From Planococcus citri (taxonomy: Eukaryota > Arthropoda > Insecta > Hemiptera > Pseudococcidae), in contig NC_088681.1 of NCBI RefSeq assembly GCF_950023065.1, positions 11,036,001-11,100,000 of the forward strand: 64,000 bases of DNA. The letters run 5' to 3'. This document shows positions 1 through 10,673 of this stretch, piece by piece. How positions within the stretch are numbered: position 1 is the first letter of the stretch; every line of letters starts with the position of its first letter. A program made the translations under genes and the position numbers. Under the pieces are notes generated by a model. The model had not been told where the DNA came from. It did no database searches and saw only the letters and a list, made by a program, of their open reading frames with translations.

Positions 1-2330
1 GACACTGGACACTGTTTGGGAAAAATTCCACTCAAAAATTGAGACATTTTTCATCCAAAATTCAAAACCACTAACACCATGGCTCAAAATTTCAATCACA
101 GCATCCCTATATAGCACCATTTTTCTTTTTGGAGCCTTTCATCATCTTCACCAGATACCACGAAACCCTGAGAATCTTCATCTTCGTCCATTCGAACGGA
201 ACCAAACCGAATTGAACAGAACGTAACTCACAACTCATCCATCTCATCGTATTGATATAACAATTATCTGGCGTAAATAGCGGGTCACTAGACAAGGTCA
301 CCTTTACGATTTTAGGATAAGAATTGTACTATAGTATAACTAATACCACTTCGAGAGAGGAAAAAAAAATCATCGTAATTAATGCCGCGCAGAATGCATT
401 ACCTATCCTATGTAATCACCAATTCAAAGCGTTACTTAAAATGCAAACACTATTTTCGTATTGTTTTGTTTTGTTTCGAAACACTCGCGACTCTATTGCA
501 GATCACAGCCATGTTTACTGCAGATACCAAAGACGTCCAGGTATCCATTTTCGAACAATCTCTCCTTCTTCTGACCCCTCCCCCTGCCCTTACATGCAAT
601 CAATTTGATAATATTTGTACACAAACCGTCTCATGTCCCTGCCCCTGTCCCTGTCGACGAGGAATGCCAAGTCAGACGAATCGATGAGTCTAGGTGCTGT
701 TGAACCCCCTCCGGCCTCCACCCTCGACTCATCATCATAGTCAGCTGCATCCATCGTCGTATTGTTTTCGAAGCAACTATAGGTGCGAACTTGCATACTA
801 ATGTTAAAAATTACATTGCACCGACTGCAGCTTGGCTGGCTTTACCATAAACAACACGTTGTTGTTATTGTGGTCATACAGCGAACGCCTCCATTCCTGC
901 CTCCGCATCTTCGAAGCCATCTACGGTCGCGTATAAATCATCTGTGTAGCCGATAAACGAGCCGGAGAGCCGCAAAGAGATGGTAATTTGTCCGGGGGAC
1001 CAGATTGGAGATAAATCAAGCCACCGAGACACGTTCGAGCTGACTTTGTATACGCATGTATCTCATTAATTACCTCATTAGATCGATAAAAAGTATACGA
1101 ACGAGTACGAATCGAACTTGGAATAAAATTTGATCTTATAGGTCGTCATCTCAATCATCAGACGACGACGAGTCAGATCAGTCGAGATTATCCAGATAAC
1201 GAGACAATTTTCACGTCGATGATCGATCAACTACAACTAAGTAACCATTGGCTGAGGTGAGAGAGAACACAAATTCAAACTAACGAACTCGCGTATAATT
1301 TTTTTCTCATCATCGGAGGACGTTTTACCTTGTCGGGGTTATTAACTGCATAATACGATGTATAAATATAAGTTTGATTCGTCATCGCAATTAAAAAATT
1401 ATATACGATGACCACGAGTCGACGACGACGACCAAACAGTCGATAAAAAATTATACTACATCTAAGCGAAAATTTTCTTCTTTGGAAACACTATCAACAC
1501 CAGTCAGTCGAACCATATAACCATGTTAATTAATATTCTTCGAGACCTATCCCCTCCCCGTTTCTCATTGCTTTAGCACCGACCACCAACATTATTCTTT
1601 TTACTAATATGTATTCGCGAACATACGCCAATCGGTTAAGTAATTAAAAAAATCAATTAGATATTTTCGTTTCGCCATCGCCATCAGAGAATACCGCCGC
1701 CGCCATCCATCGCCACACCACTCAAGATGACATGTCTGCTTCGTCGTCGTCGTCGTTGCAATCTCGCAACAAAAACAACATTAAAACTTTTACACCGTCT
1801 CCAAAAAAAAAAGTAAATATTAACTTAGCTTTTTAACACTAAAGCATTATATTGCAATTAGACTCGTGAAAAAAATCTCCTCCTCGTCCTCGGTGCAGAA
1901 ACAGTCACTGGCGGAAATATTCGACGAGTAGGCATATTGTATTTCGAATTCGGTCACGATAGGACCTCCAAAATAATTCAGCATATCGCACGCGAGATAG
2001 CCAAGAAACCCAGACAGAGACAGAGAAAAACGTTATCATTTGGAAACTCTACCTATACATACAAGCTAAAGGTGTACTATACGTTTAAATTGAATCCATA
2101 TCTAGGAAAATTCAACTAAACTCGTCGCTCTTCGAACCATTGTACCAGTCACGAATTGTCAATTAAAAAATCGCGTATACGTATGATCAAACGTACCACC
2201 AGTACCACCAAAAAAAAAAAAAAAAAAACGTTACATAAATGAAATAACGATACGAAAAACGCCACAACACACTGCACCACGTATTATAGGATTAAGGAGT
2301 CTGCGCACGAATGTGCTTGATAAATCGCGC
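1..2330. other. Unique non-coding block
   Basis: No convincing gene. The block is moderately GC compared with the rest of the window. It holds short CGA/TCG trinucleotide runs (near 1420 and 1740), a poly-A run near 2210-2228 and copies of the ACGAGTA motif (near 1104 and 1926). The short ORFs here have no recognisable domain and look like chance. It may be intronic to headcase, which lies far to the right and is transcribed towards this end. Confidence 0.5.
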
Positions 2331-2360
2331 ACGTTTTGTTCACGAAAAAAAAATATATAG

Positions 2361-2540
2361 AAAAAGAAAACGTGATCTTTGCAAGGATTATTTGCGTGCT
2401 GGGCAACGCGCCGAACACGTTCAGAAAATTCAGCACGAGCTACCATCCTACGAGTGTATCGGATATGATGTCTGGATGGCGAGAAAATCCGCCGAATTTT
2501 TGCAGTCTGCGATTCGAGACGCCGATATTCGAATCTATAG
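2361..2540 (+). CDS. Candidate orphan coding exon, function unknown
   Basis: This 180-bp stretch (60 codons) stands out from its AT-rich surroundings by its GC content and coding-like codon pattern. It is bounded by an AG at 2359-2360 (a poor acceptor, with an A-rich rather than pyrimidine-rich tract before it) and a GT donor after CTATAG at 2541. Two plus-strand frames are open. One has many GNN codons and would give a charged, helical peptide with EHVQKIQHELPSYE. The other gives a proline-containing peptide with SDMMSGWRENPPNF. I recognise neither. The GNN-rich frame looks more protein-like. It could be an exon of an unknown gene or a fragment of an old element; no neighbouring exon was found. 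Confidence 0.25.
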
Positions 2541-2884
2541 GTAATCGATTTATTCGAGTTGGAGAACGAGGAGGGGGAAATATTTGGACTGAATTGTTCA
2601 TCTAATCGTCATGAATTAATGATAGAGGAAAATCAAATTTGGATTGAAACATTTTCTAAACAAAATATTACACTTGGGGGCTAAATTACGAAACCATCTC
2701 CACCACACAGTGAGCTCAAAATCAAAAATTAATGCCAAATTCGAATTCAGCGCCCTCGAAAACCTAACAATCGATATACATCATCATTTTTTATCACCAA
2801 ATCAAGTCAGCTCCACATTTTGGTGCCCCCGGGGCAACCCCCCCCCACCCCGATTTGATAAAAATACTGCTGATAGATGGTTCT
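2541..2884. other. Non-coding AT-rich spacer
   Basis: No feature seen apart from a C-rich run near 2826-2850. Confidence 0.4.
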
Positions 2885-3170
2885 CAAACGTTTGTGTGTT
2901 CAATCAAAACCAAGTGAGACCTGGTCGTTAAGAAAACAGTTCCATTGCAAAGATTTATACATTTTGTCTGCAGATAATAATTGTTGGGAGGGGGGAGGGG
3001 GATGGACCATGAATGACTTAAGCCCATCACATATCTTGCCAGGGAATGTACTAGAAGAAAAATCAAAGAACTTGCTATCCCACGGATTGGATGTGGGCTG
3101 GACCAGCTTGACTGGGACCAGATATGGTCAATCATCGTGAGAGAATTCAGGGAGAAACATCAAGGTGTGT
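2885..3170 (+). pseudogene. Macro-domain (OARD1/TARG1-like ADP-ribose hydrolase) relic
   Basis: One plus-strand frame reads KELAIPRIGCGLDQLDWDQ, followed by SIIVREFREKH (about 3065-3155). The PRIGCGLD-x2-W core, followed by an [I/V]-rich helix, is the signature of the C-terminal half of OARD1/TARG1-type macro domains, which remove ADP-ribose from proteins. Weaker matches precede it: NQxQVRPG near 2905-2925, and a possible strand of the type that leads into the conserved tyrosine region near 2945-2965. The reading frame is broken by stops (for example TAATAA near 2976) and by at least one shift, and no start or end is intact, so this is a pseudogene fragment. Such domains occur as multicopy genes and within mobile elements in some insects, so it may be element-borne. 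The core assignment is fairly secure; the upstream part is tentative. Confidence 0.6.
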
Positions 3171-3299
3171 AATTGGACCTCCCCCAACACCCGCTTTAAA
3201 ACTAATTAATATCACTTGTAAATAGCTACATATAATAGTGTAACAAATCATCAAATATTCACCCCAAATATAACTTATTTAATTTAATTTACACAGGGC

Positions 3300-3880
3300 T
3301 TGCAAACTGAAACCGAAACCGAAACCAAAACCCCCAAAAACCGATTAAAATTGCTCAAAACTGAAACCAAAACTGAAACCAGGAGCATTATTTTCCCACA
3401 ACTAAAACCAAAACCGAAACCGGAAGCGTTATTTTCTCAAATTCAAAACCAAAACCGAGAGTGTAACCGATTGAAAACTGAATTGGTTTTGGACGTTTTG
3501 GTTTTGGAATTTTTCAGGTAATTAGCCTAATTAATGCTGAATTTTTGGTAAAAATAAAGTAAAAACTGATGCTAAAGGTAAAAAGGCCTGAAAACTAAAA
3601 AAGTTGACAAATTTGGCACTGCCAAAGTGTCACTTTCTAGTCACATACACAAAGTATTTGAAAAAGAGATCACTTTCTTGGCCTTCTTCCCTCTAAAAAA
3701 TGGAGAAAAAAGGAAAAAACCGAAACCAAACCCGATTCCTTTGAAATCAAACCCTTTAAGCAGAACCGGGACAAGAGAGATAATATTTTTAAAAACCTAA
3801 ACCAAAACCTTTACTTTTTCAAAAAACATAAAACCAAAATCAAAACCGAGAGTGATACTGATATCTATCCAGTTTTCAAG
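3300..3880. repeat. Degenerate GAAACC/AAAACC hexamer repeat, left part
   Basis: Runs of GAAACC, AAAACC and GAAACT hexamers are dense at 3308-3345, 3360-3425 and 3440-3500, and again at 3718-3860, with non-repeat AT-rich sequence between. The same repeat resumes at about 4700 beyond a GC-rich insert. Confidence 0.75.
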
Positions 3881-3884
3881 CCCA

Positions 3885-4620
3885 CATAGCCCAATAGATG
3901 TATATTATAGCACTACCCTAAGCTGAAGGATGGAAGAAACCTATGGTAATGTGTCCATCCTCAGCATTCAAAATTACTCCAACTTTATCCATTATGATTA
4001 TGTAAGGTGGGGCTGAGTGTTCCCACTTTCACACATAAGAAATCATATCCTTTTGGACAATCCTGCTCTAGGAGATCTCTTTCTGAGGTAGTTAAGGGCA
4101 CAGTGGTGCCTGGAGACCTCCTAGGCCTACCCCTAAAATGGGAGACGGGTCGGGGTCACTCCAAATCCGCGGAAGGGGGGATGGGCTACATCCTAGGGGT
4201 GACCACTCCCTCAACCCTGAAGTGGTGGGAGCGATTCTGGGATATTGCCTAGGAGCTCCAGGCCTTTGGCTTGATGCTTGGGGGAGGGGGGTCAGCAGTC
4301 CCAACCAAAACTGGTGCCCTCACTCACCGTGGCTCCAGGACCACTGGGTGGCTGAACCGTCCCCTCCCTTTCATAGTTTCAAGCAAAATTGAAACACTCT
4401 CAATCTTGGCTTAGCTTAAGTTGTACATAGTTTTTATAGCTAAATTTTAGTATCAAGTTTGTTATTTAGTATTAGAATTATCATCACCCTTCCCCTTAAT
4501 TTTAAGATCATACTGGTATTATTCCTGCAGTGAGGGGCCTCGCCCCCTCACTGCAGGAATAAGTAATTATAAGATGTAAATAATATTTGAGAATAAACCT
4601 TTTTTTTAAAAAAAAAAAAA
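3885..4620 (+). mobile_element. GC-rich poly(A)-tailed retroposon-like insert
   Basis: A sharply bounded, GC-rich stretch of about 735 bp interrupts the GAAACC repeat and ends in AATAAA (4592-4597) followed by a pure A run at 4608-4620. That arrangement is what reverse transcription of a polyadenylated RNA leaves. The body (4007-4390) contains short open frames with no domain I recognise. A strong hairpin sits 30 bp upstream of the polyadenylation signal. It may be the 3' end of a LINE or a non-autonomous retroposon. I found no clean target-site duplication. Confidence 0.5.
4519..4562. other. Perfect 19-bp stem hairpin before the poly(A) signal
   Basis: The arms TTATTCCTGCAGTGAGGGG and its exact complement are separated by the 6-nt loop CCTCGC. 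The hairpin lies in the 3' end of the retroposon-like insert, where it could act as an RNA recognition structure for a reverse transcriptase or mark transcript 3' processing. Confidence 0.85.
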
Positions 4621-4694
4621 CCCATCACATGAAAAAAAAACTGAACCAGTCTTCAACTATCCAATCACAGTTTTTTGAAAGATCCCAAACATGG

Positions 4695-5000
4695 ATTTTA
4701 GGAAAACTAAAACTAAAACTGAAACTGAAATGAGCAAAACTGAAAATGAAAGCTAAAACTGAAACTGAAAATGAAACTAAAATGAAAAAACTGAAACTGA
4801 AATTAGCAAAACTGAAAATGAAAACTGAAATTTCCAAAATATGTATTACCAATTTTATGGGACAAAAAGTGAAACTAAAACAGTAAAACTGAAATTGATT
4901 TTTGGTGCTTCATTTTTTCCAATAAATTTCCAAAATATTACCGATTTGATGGGACAAAAAGTGAAACTAAAACTGAAACTGAGTAATTTTTGTTATTTTC
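4695..5000. repeat. Degenerate GAAACT/AAAACT hexamer repeat, right part
   Basis: Tandem GAAACT, AAAACT and GAAAAT hexamers continue the repeat that stops at about 3880. The two halves are probably one array split by the retroposon-like insert. Confidence 0.75.
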
Positions 5001-8000
5001 TACTTCTGCTTTAACGACGGGACGTTCTACGTAGGCCCATATATGTAATTTTATGAAATTTGTGATGAAATTTCATCAGTTTCGAGCTGTTTTTTTGTTG
5101 TGATTATCAATGATCAAAATTATATTTTCGTAATTTTAAATCGTTTTAATGGGCTTTTAACCATTTTTATGCAACTTTTGGCAAGTTTAGCGAAATTTCA
5201 AAACGATTTCATTAATTTTTGGTAATTTGAAATATTATTTAGATATGATCTTTAAAATGTTTTTAAACCATTTTTAAACACGCTTTCATCACGATGTTTT
5301 TTCGATTTCCAACATTTTTCTGTTTCCGATAAGTTTGGATAATTTTGATGCTTTTTCAAAGTTTTGGAGTTCATTATTTTTTTTTTACAAATTTCAACAA
5401 TATTTCACGCGTGTAATTTTTCTCGTCAATTTTTAATGATTTATTGTGCAAATTATTTATCTAGCTAGTTTTCATTTGCTATCCAGGTCGCGGGTCGGTA
5501 CAATGCCAACTTTGCCTATTTTCACGAAAAAAATATTAAATTTTCCAACTTTTCCATTTTCGTAAATTTTTGAAAATTTACGTTAAAAAAGTATAGGTAA
5601 TTCGAGAAATCAAACTGACTTTTGGAAACGAAAATTTCATTCGGATGATCCTTGGTATTGATTCGTCGTCTTTTCATGGCTCGAAACTCACTTTTTCTTC
5701 GTTTGACTTTTTTTTTTTCAAATTCACGAGATTCCATTATTGAAGAATAGAATGCGATCTTAAAAATAGTCGAAGCAATGACCGGATCTGCTTCGGAATA
5801 GTTTCTTCCCCTATCCTCCGCTTCCTTCCTGCTTCGACACTTTGCTACATCAAAATATAGAAGAATATCGTACGTATCTATTCAATCTGGGTAACCCTTC
5901 CAAGATCACAAATAGAAGTAACCGTGTAATTTCGTACCCACTTTTCCTCTCTTCTAACCCTTAGTTTCATTCTGCCTCGAACCGATCTATACGTTATACG
6001 AGTAGGATTGGGAAGGAAGAAGAAAAATGGTGAGCAATTATGCATTCAACGTTATCGTGCTGTTTACCCAACGAAATGGTTTAGATAAATACACTCGGTA
6101 TGTACTTGGGTCTTTGGATCAGGTGGAATGGTAAAAAGCAGCAGTGGTTCGTTTCGCTTACGCGATCGTCCTTTACCTAGGATATCTGTAATTTGTTGAG
6201 TCGGCTCGCATTGTGGTTGGTTGTTCTCCTGTTCGAATGCCTCACAGTCACATAAAACATTCGCTTTCAAAACGAGAAGGAAAGCTCATTTTAATGATTT
6301 TTTTTTGACGACTGCGGAACTATCAACCAGTACGACCATTAGGTGTGTTTTGATAACGGAAAATATTCGCGCCAATGATGAGGGTCAGTATTTCCGTCTT
6401 GACGACGACGAGCGACCGACGTTGCTAAAAATAGAAAGAAAGAGTGATAATAAAAGAGGAGCTCATCGAGCAGTGCATGAAGTTCGATACGATGATGATG
6501 ATAATGTCTGTAGGAGTCTCGGTCTATGTAGTATAAGTACGATATAAAAAGTTAAGGTTTCGTGAATATGGTAAAATAATATTAAATGGTTAAGTGGGTG
6601 TATAATGAACAATGCTGGCGGTAATAACCCCTCGTGTCCCATTACAATTATTCATCGTGTTATCTGTGGGTCTATGTCAAGGAGATCGTTGTATTAACCT
6701 ATAAAATATTCAAGGTTAACCGGTACGGTATTCGAATCGTCGTTAAGTAAATAAAACACTTTTCACAACGAGTAGAGTGTGAGTGTCGGTGTTGTCGGCG
6801 ATAGCTCTCTGACTTCTTTGGAGACGCAGGAGGAGCTAGTGGTGATGATGATGATGGCGGTAGTAGAAGAAGAGGTACTGCTGGTTCATGTACATGGTAA
6901 TGCATATAACGTGGTCTCGCTTCTTTGTATGTACCTTCTTCCTTTACACCTGATACCGGTGAATACGTAAGCTATCTTGTCTGTGGGTCTGCATGATTGT
7001 CTCGTACCTTCCACTTCGAGACTCTGGATGACTGCTGCTGACTGTTCGTCTGCGGATACCTCGTCGTCGTCGTCGTCGTCGTCCTCTGCCCTCCTTATTC
7101 AAATGGCAACTTTAGTGGTAGGTTAGTTTTCTCGACTTCTCGAGGAACGCAGCTGGTGGCGGAAATGTTACCACGATGGAAATTTCCTCGCCAGTTGTCG
7201 GTTTCAGGGACTGGTTTTCTCATCTCTCTTTTTTTTTTTGGTAAGGAAATTGAGACGTATTATTAAAAATGTACCGTTACTTCGATTCGAGCTTTTTTCC
7301 CCCTCGAATATGATATGTACCTGTGTGATGGCTTGATGGGTGTCGAGTAATTTAGATGTATGTAGTTTGAAGTCAGTTTGAACACAATGTAGGTAGAGGT
7401 ACATACAAAATACGCGTAAACATTTTTTCAAAACGTATATGCAATAGTACGAGTACATTACGAGTAAATTATCGCATGTGCATACGGTATAATGCGGAAA
7501 TATACCATCAGAGTGATAAAAATTACAATTTATGGGCAAAGATAGATGAAAGATTTACTATACAGAGCCAAAAACGAAACGTTTAGAGTACAAAGTACAC
7601 AAGTATTTTTTTACAAACTAATAAAAGAGTAATATATGTACACGTAATGGTCACTCGAGAGGTTTTTTTTTGTTTCTTAGTCAACCGTACGAGTACTCGT
7701 ATCGCCTGCGAGCGAATGAAAATTTGTCGCCTACGACCTTCAAATTGTATTTAGTTCGCTTATCATTAAGTCATAAGTGTACGACAGCATGGCGGTTTAA
7801 TAGAGCAAAGGGGAAGGCAAGGGGCGCATTTGGAATATAATCATTGTTATCTCCGGAAATCGTAGAGTGGCTGTAAAGTTGAGGAATTTCAATTCGTCGT
7901 CGTCGTCGTGTTGCATGTCGGTCGCCTCAAGTGTACGTACTTGAAAAACAATGGAAGAATATCAAAATGACGCTGCTCGAGGGTTTGAGTTTGGACCATT

Positions 8001-8820
8001 CGGACATCGTGCTTTGACTAGAGATATGGGTTTTCAGGTTTAGTTGCAGGTGAGAACTATAAGAACTACTGTGATAAAATGGATGAAATGATTTTTCTGG
8101 GTATAACTTGTAAAATGATCGAGGGAGTGAGAATTAAGAGAATTTCGATTGGTTTTTAATAATTCCGAAAATTTGTTTTTTATACCATTTGAAACGCAGA
8201 CATTTGTCGAATTGGAGTAAAAAATGGATGAACATTGCCGAATACGAGCGACTTGAACCAAAAAACGTGATTAAATTTCGGCAAATTTCGGTGAAATTCG
8301 GTGAAAATTGCATAAAAATTATTAAAACTTGTTCATAAAAACACTGAAAGGCATTAAAATCATTTCAAAGTTACAAAAACTAATAAAATTTTTGAATGGA
8401 ATAATTTGCCAAAAATTGCACTAAACATGGTTAAAAACCTGATAAATGATTGAAAATTCAAACATTGAAAATTGCTAAAATTTTATCAAAATTGTCAAAA
8501 AATTGTGCTAATAAGTCGTTAAAACATGTTATAAAATTGAGCATGCAAAATGTAAACACTTCAACAGCGTTAAAATCGTTGAATGACTACCTACCAAAAA
8601 AGGCAAAAACTGATGAAATTTAGGAAGTACAAATTTTGAAAAAAACCTTTTCCCTTGCTTCGCTCAGGCCTGTTCATTTTCCTGTTTTAGCCTTACAATT
8701 TCTAATAAATAAAAAAAAAAATTGGAATTTGAAGCCAAAAAAATATAGATGAAATTCCTCACATAAAAAATAATAGGTTTTTTTCATTTTGAAATTGGAT
8801 TTTATCCCCCCTCCCCCCCA
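5001..8820. other. Non-coding: AT-rich flanks around a unique block
   Basis: 5001-5780 and 8260-8820 are AT-rich, with AAATT/TTTTGG-type degenerate sequence. 5780-8260 is unique, with CpG, GATGATG and (CGT)n runs (7055-7085 and 7897-7912) and several TACGAGTA motifs (7448, 7464, 7688). The ORFs up to 111 codons have low-complexity or unrecognisable products. Confidence 0.5.
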
Positions 8821-8935
8821 GAATCCAATTCGATTAGTCCCCATTTGATTGACGATGGCGTAGCTTACAGAGGTCATTGTATTGTCATTCCTGAGTCCCT
8901 TCGAAAAAACACTCAACGAACTCCATCATACACAC
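8821..8935 (+). pseudogene. Ty3/gypsy pol relic, segment before the MITE
   Basis: The frame through 8845-8900 matches the linker that precedes gypsy integrases (a short Gly-Val-x-Tyr-Arg-Gly segment, then a Val-Ile-Pro-x-Ser-Leu-Arg segment). After a one-base excess in the A run at 8904-8909 the frame shifts, and a Leu-His-x2-His start of the integrase HHCC zinc finger follows up to 8935. There the sequence is cut by the hAT-like MITE, beyond which the same finger continues at 9354. The 5' limit is unclear; a C-rich tract lies just upstream. It is non-functional. Confidence 0.65.
8928..8935. other. 8-bp target-site duplication (left)
   Basis: ATACACAC, identical to 9346-9353 on the other side of the MITE. 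Eight-base duplications are typical of hAT transposition. Confidence 0.8.
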
Positions 8936-9345
8936 TAGAACTGAAAACTGTACTCGCTGACAGCGGGTAACTATCATATCCATATCGTAAATGCTCGCTA
9001 CTCGGTAGTAGCGGGTAGCGAATTGAAAAAATGTCGCACTGGTTCAGGATATAACTAGTAGCGCATTGAATGCGTAGCTGGTGTACCGGCATGACATCAT
9101 CATTGTCATCAATCATGTCAAACGTCAATCACACATACAAACGACAGGTGTCGAAGCGTAACTCCTCCCACTTACACATTATCAAATTTTGGGGTGCGTG
9201 CGCAGACCAAGTGTGAAAACTTTCGGGTTGTACTCGCTATACGCTACTATCTATATCCGAATCAACCCGATACAACCACTAGCGGGTTTAGCCGGTATTT
9301 TAACCAGATACCGGTAAGCGGGTAGCGTAACCGTTTTCACCTCTA
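8936..9345. mobile_element. hAT-like MITE, 410 bp
   Basis: The ends are imperfect terminal inverted repeats: TAGAACTGAAAAC on the left and the complement of TAGAGGTGAAAAC on the right, with further similarity inward (GT-x-ACGCT and ACCCGCT-like segments). It is flanked by a perfect 8-bp duplication, ATACACAC. The interior has repeated GCGGGTAGCG-type segments and no coding capacity. It is inserted within the integrase zinc-finger region of a gypsy relic, so it is younger than that element. The family is inferred from TSD length and end structure, not from a transposase. Confidence 0.8.
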
Positions 9346-9353
9346 ATACACAC
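9346..9353. other. 8-bp target-site duplication (right)
   Basis: ATACACAC, the second copy of the duplication flanking the hAT-like MITE. Confidence 0.8.
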
Positions 9354-10434
9354 ATCAGAGTAACCAAAATGAAGCAACTTGCCAGGAAATATCTATATTG
9401 GAAGAACATCGATGAGAATATTGAGCGTATGGTGAGAGATTGCAAGAAATGCGCCACAGCTCAGAAAAGTCCTGCAAAAGCTCCTCTACACCAGTGGGAT
9501 GAGCCTAGCAACAACTGGCAGCGCGCATTCACATCAACTATGTCGGTCCCTTTCAAGAGTATCATTTTCTTGTTGTTGTTGTCGATGCGAAGTTGAAATG
9601 GATGGAGGTAGGATTCCAGAGAAATGTCCCCTCTTCTGAATCTACTATCAAGATATTGAATTCAGTATTTGCTTGAACTGAATTTCCAGAAATAATTGTT
9701 TCTGACAATGCTACTATTTTCACCAGCAAAACCTTCTCAGCGTATTGTAAGAATTTAAATATTTCCAAGAAATTCATGGCACCAGGTCACCCTGCTACAA
9801 ATGGGCTAGCAGAGAGAAATATTCAAACACTAATGAAGCATTCATCTTCAGCAGACGACTTACAGCTAATGAGTGAAAAATTACAACAGATTTTAACGAG
9901 TTATTAAGCAACTCCGCTGAGAAATGGGAAATCTCATAGGGAATTATATCTGAATCGAAAATTACATATCCAGCAACATAGATGCAATTTTTCCTGTGAA
10001 ACCAGAGCCAGGTACCAAATCAATTTTCAAAGGCACTTGCCATTTCCAACAGGGAGATCGCGTTCAAGCTCGATATTATGCGAATAATAAATCTCAATGG
10101 CATCCAGGAGAGATTGTCCAGAAGCTGGGAAATCGCCACTACCTAGTCGAGTTGGATACTGGCTATAAAATAAAATGATACATAAATCAACTTCAACATC
10201 AACAAGGTTAGTGAAAAGTAGCATTTTTGCCTGAAACTGTACCTGAAATAGTCACACCTCAAATGCGGAAAATGTCTGAGACACCGTTACCAATAATTTT
10301 ATCATCAAGTACATCAGTGACGACAGATACAGTGCCAGAACAATTGAGTCAAAGTCAACAGGCAGGGCATCAGCCAATGATGCACCAGCTATCTTCAAGG
10401 CAATGGAATAAGCCAAAATATCTGAACAATTAGG
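9354..10434 (+). pseudogene. Ty3/gypsy integrase and C-terminal region, decayed
   Basis: In order: the HHCC finger with a Cys-x2-Cys pair at about 9448-9459; a DDE core; and a GPY/F-like module at 10000-10175 (Gly-Asp-x-Val, then Trp-x2-Gly-x-Ile, then His-Tyr-x-Val-x-Leu-Asp). The first catalytic Asp position reads AAC (Asn) at 9536-9538. The second Asp is intact at 9704-9706 and the Glu at 9812-9814, giving the canonical 35-residue spacing. Breaks: a frame change at about 9522-9527, TGA at 9674, further disruption between 9850 and 9990, and TGA at 10176. Integrase inserts element DNA into the host genome; this copy cannot do so. It is followed by a polypurine-like tract and an LTR. Confidence 0.85.
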
Positions 10435-10511
10435 TACGTTCAAAATTAATTTGTACACATTTTTCTATTTATTTTCTATTTAAATATCAATTTTTCAAAT
10501 TTTTTGCGTTC

Positions 10512-10519
10512 GGGGAGAC
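10512..10519 (+). other. Polypurine-like tract
   Basis: GGGGAGAC lies immediately before the LTR start. This is the position and composition expected of the plus-strand primer of a gypsy element. Confidence 0.5.
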
Positions 10520-10663
10520 TGTAGTATCCATAACTCCCTCCACCTATTCTATTCTTATCTACGTACATAGCAACATATTGTAGTTACCCTTTTATTGTTG
10601 TATCATTGTACATATGTAGTTTGTGAATAAATGTACATCGTACAAGCAATTCAAGTTCCTACA
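10520..10663 (+). repeat. 3' LTR of the gypsy relic, 144 bp
   Basis: It starts TGTAG directly after the polypurine-like tract and can end at CTACA, giving a 5-bp terminal inverted repeat. AATAAA at 10626 could be the polyadenylation signal. No 5' LTR is present in the window because the element is truncated upstream, so the boundaries rest on the TG...CA structure alone. Confidence 0.55.
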
Positions 10664-10673
10664 TACACTATTT

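Noticed and set aside
4085..4105. let-7-like microRNA (CTGAGGTAGTTAAGG)
   Set aside because: Matches only the seed region; no hairpin partner nearby.
4007..4392. Protein gene in the GC-rich insert
   Set aside because: Overlapping short ORFs on both strands reflect GC content; none shows a domain and the insert ends in a retroposon-type poly(A).
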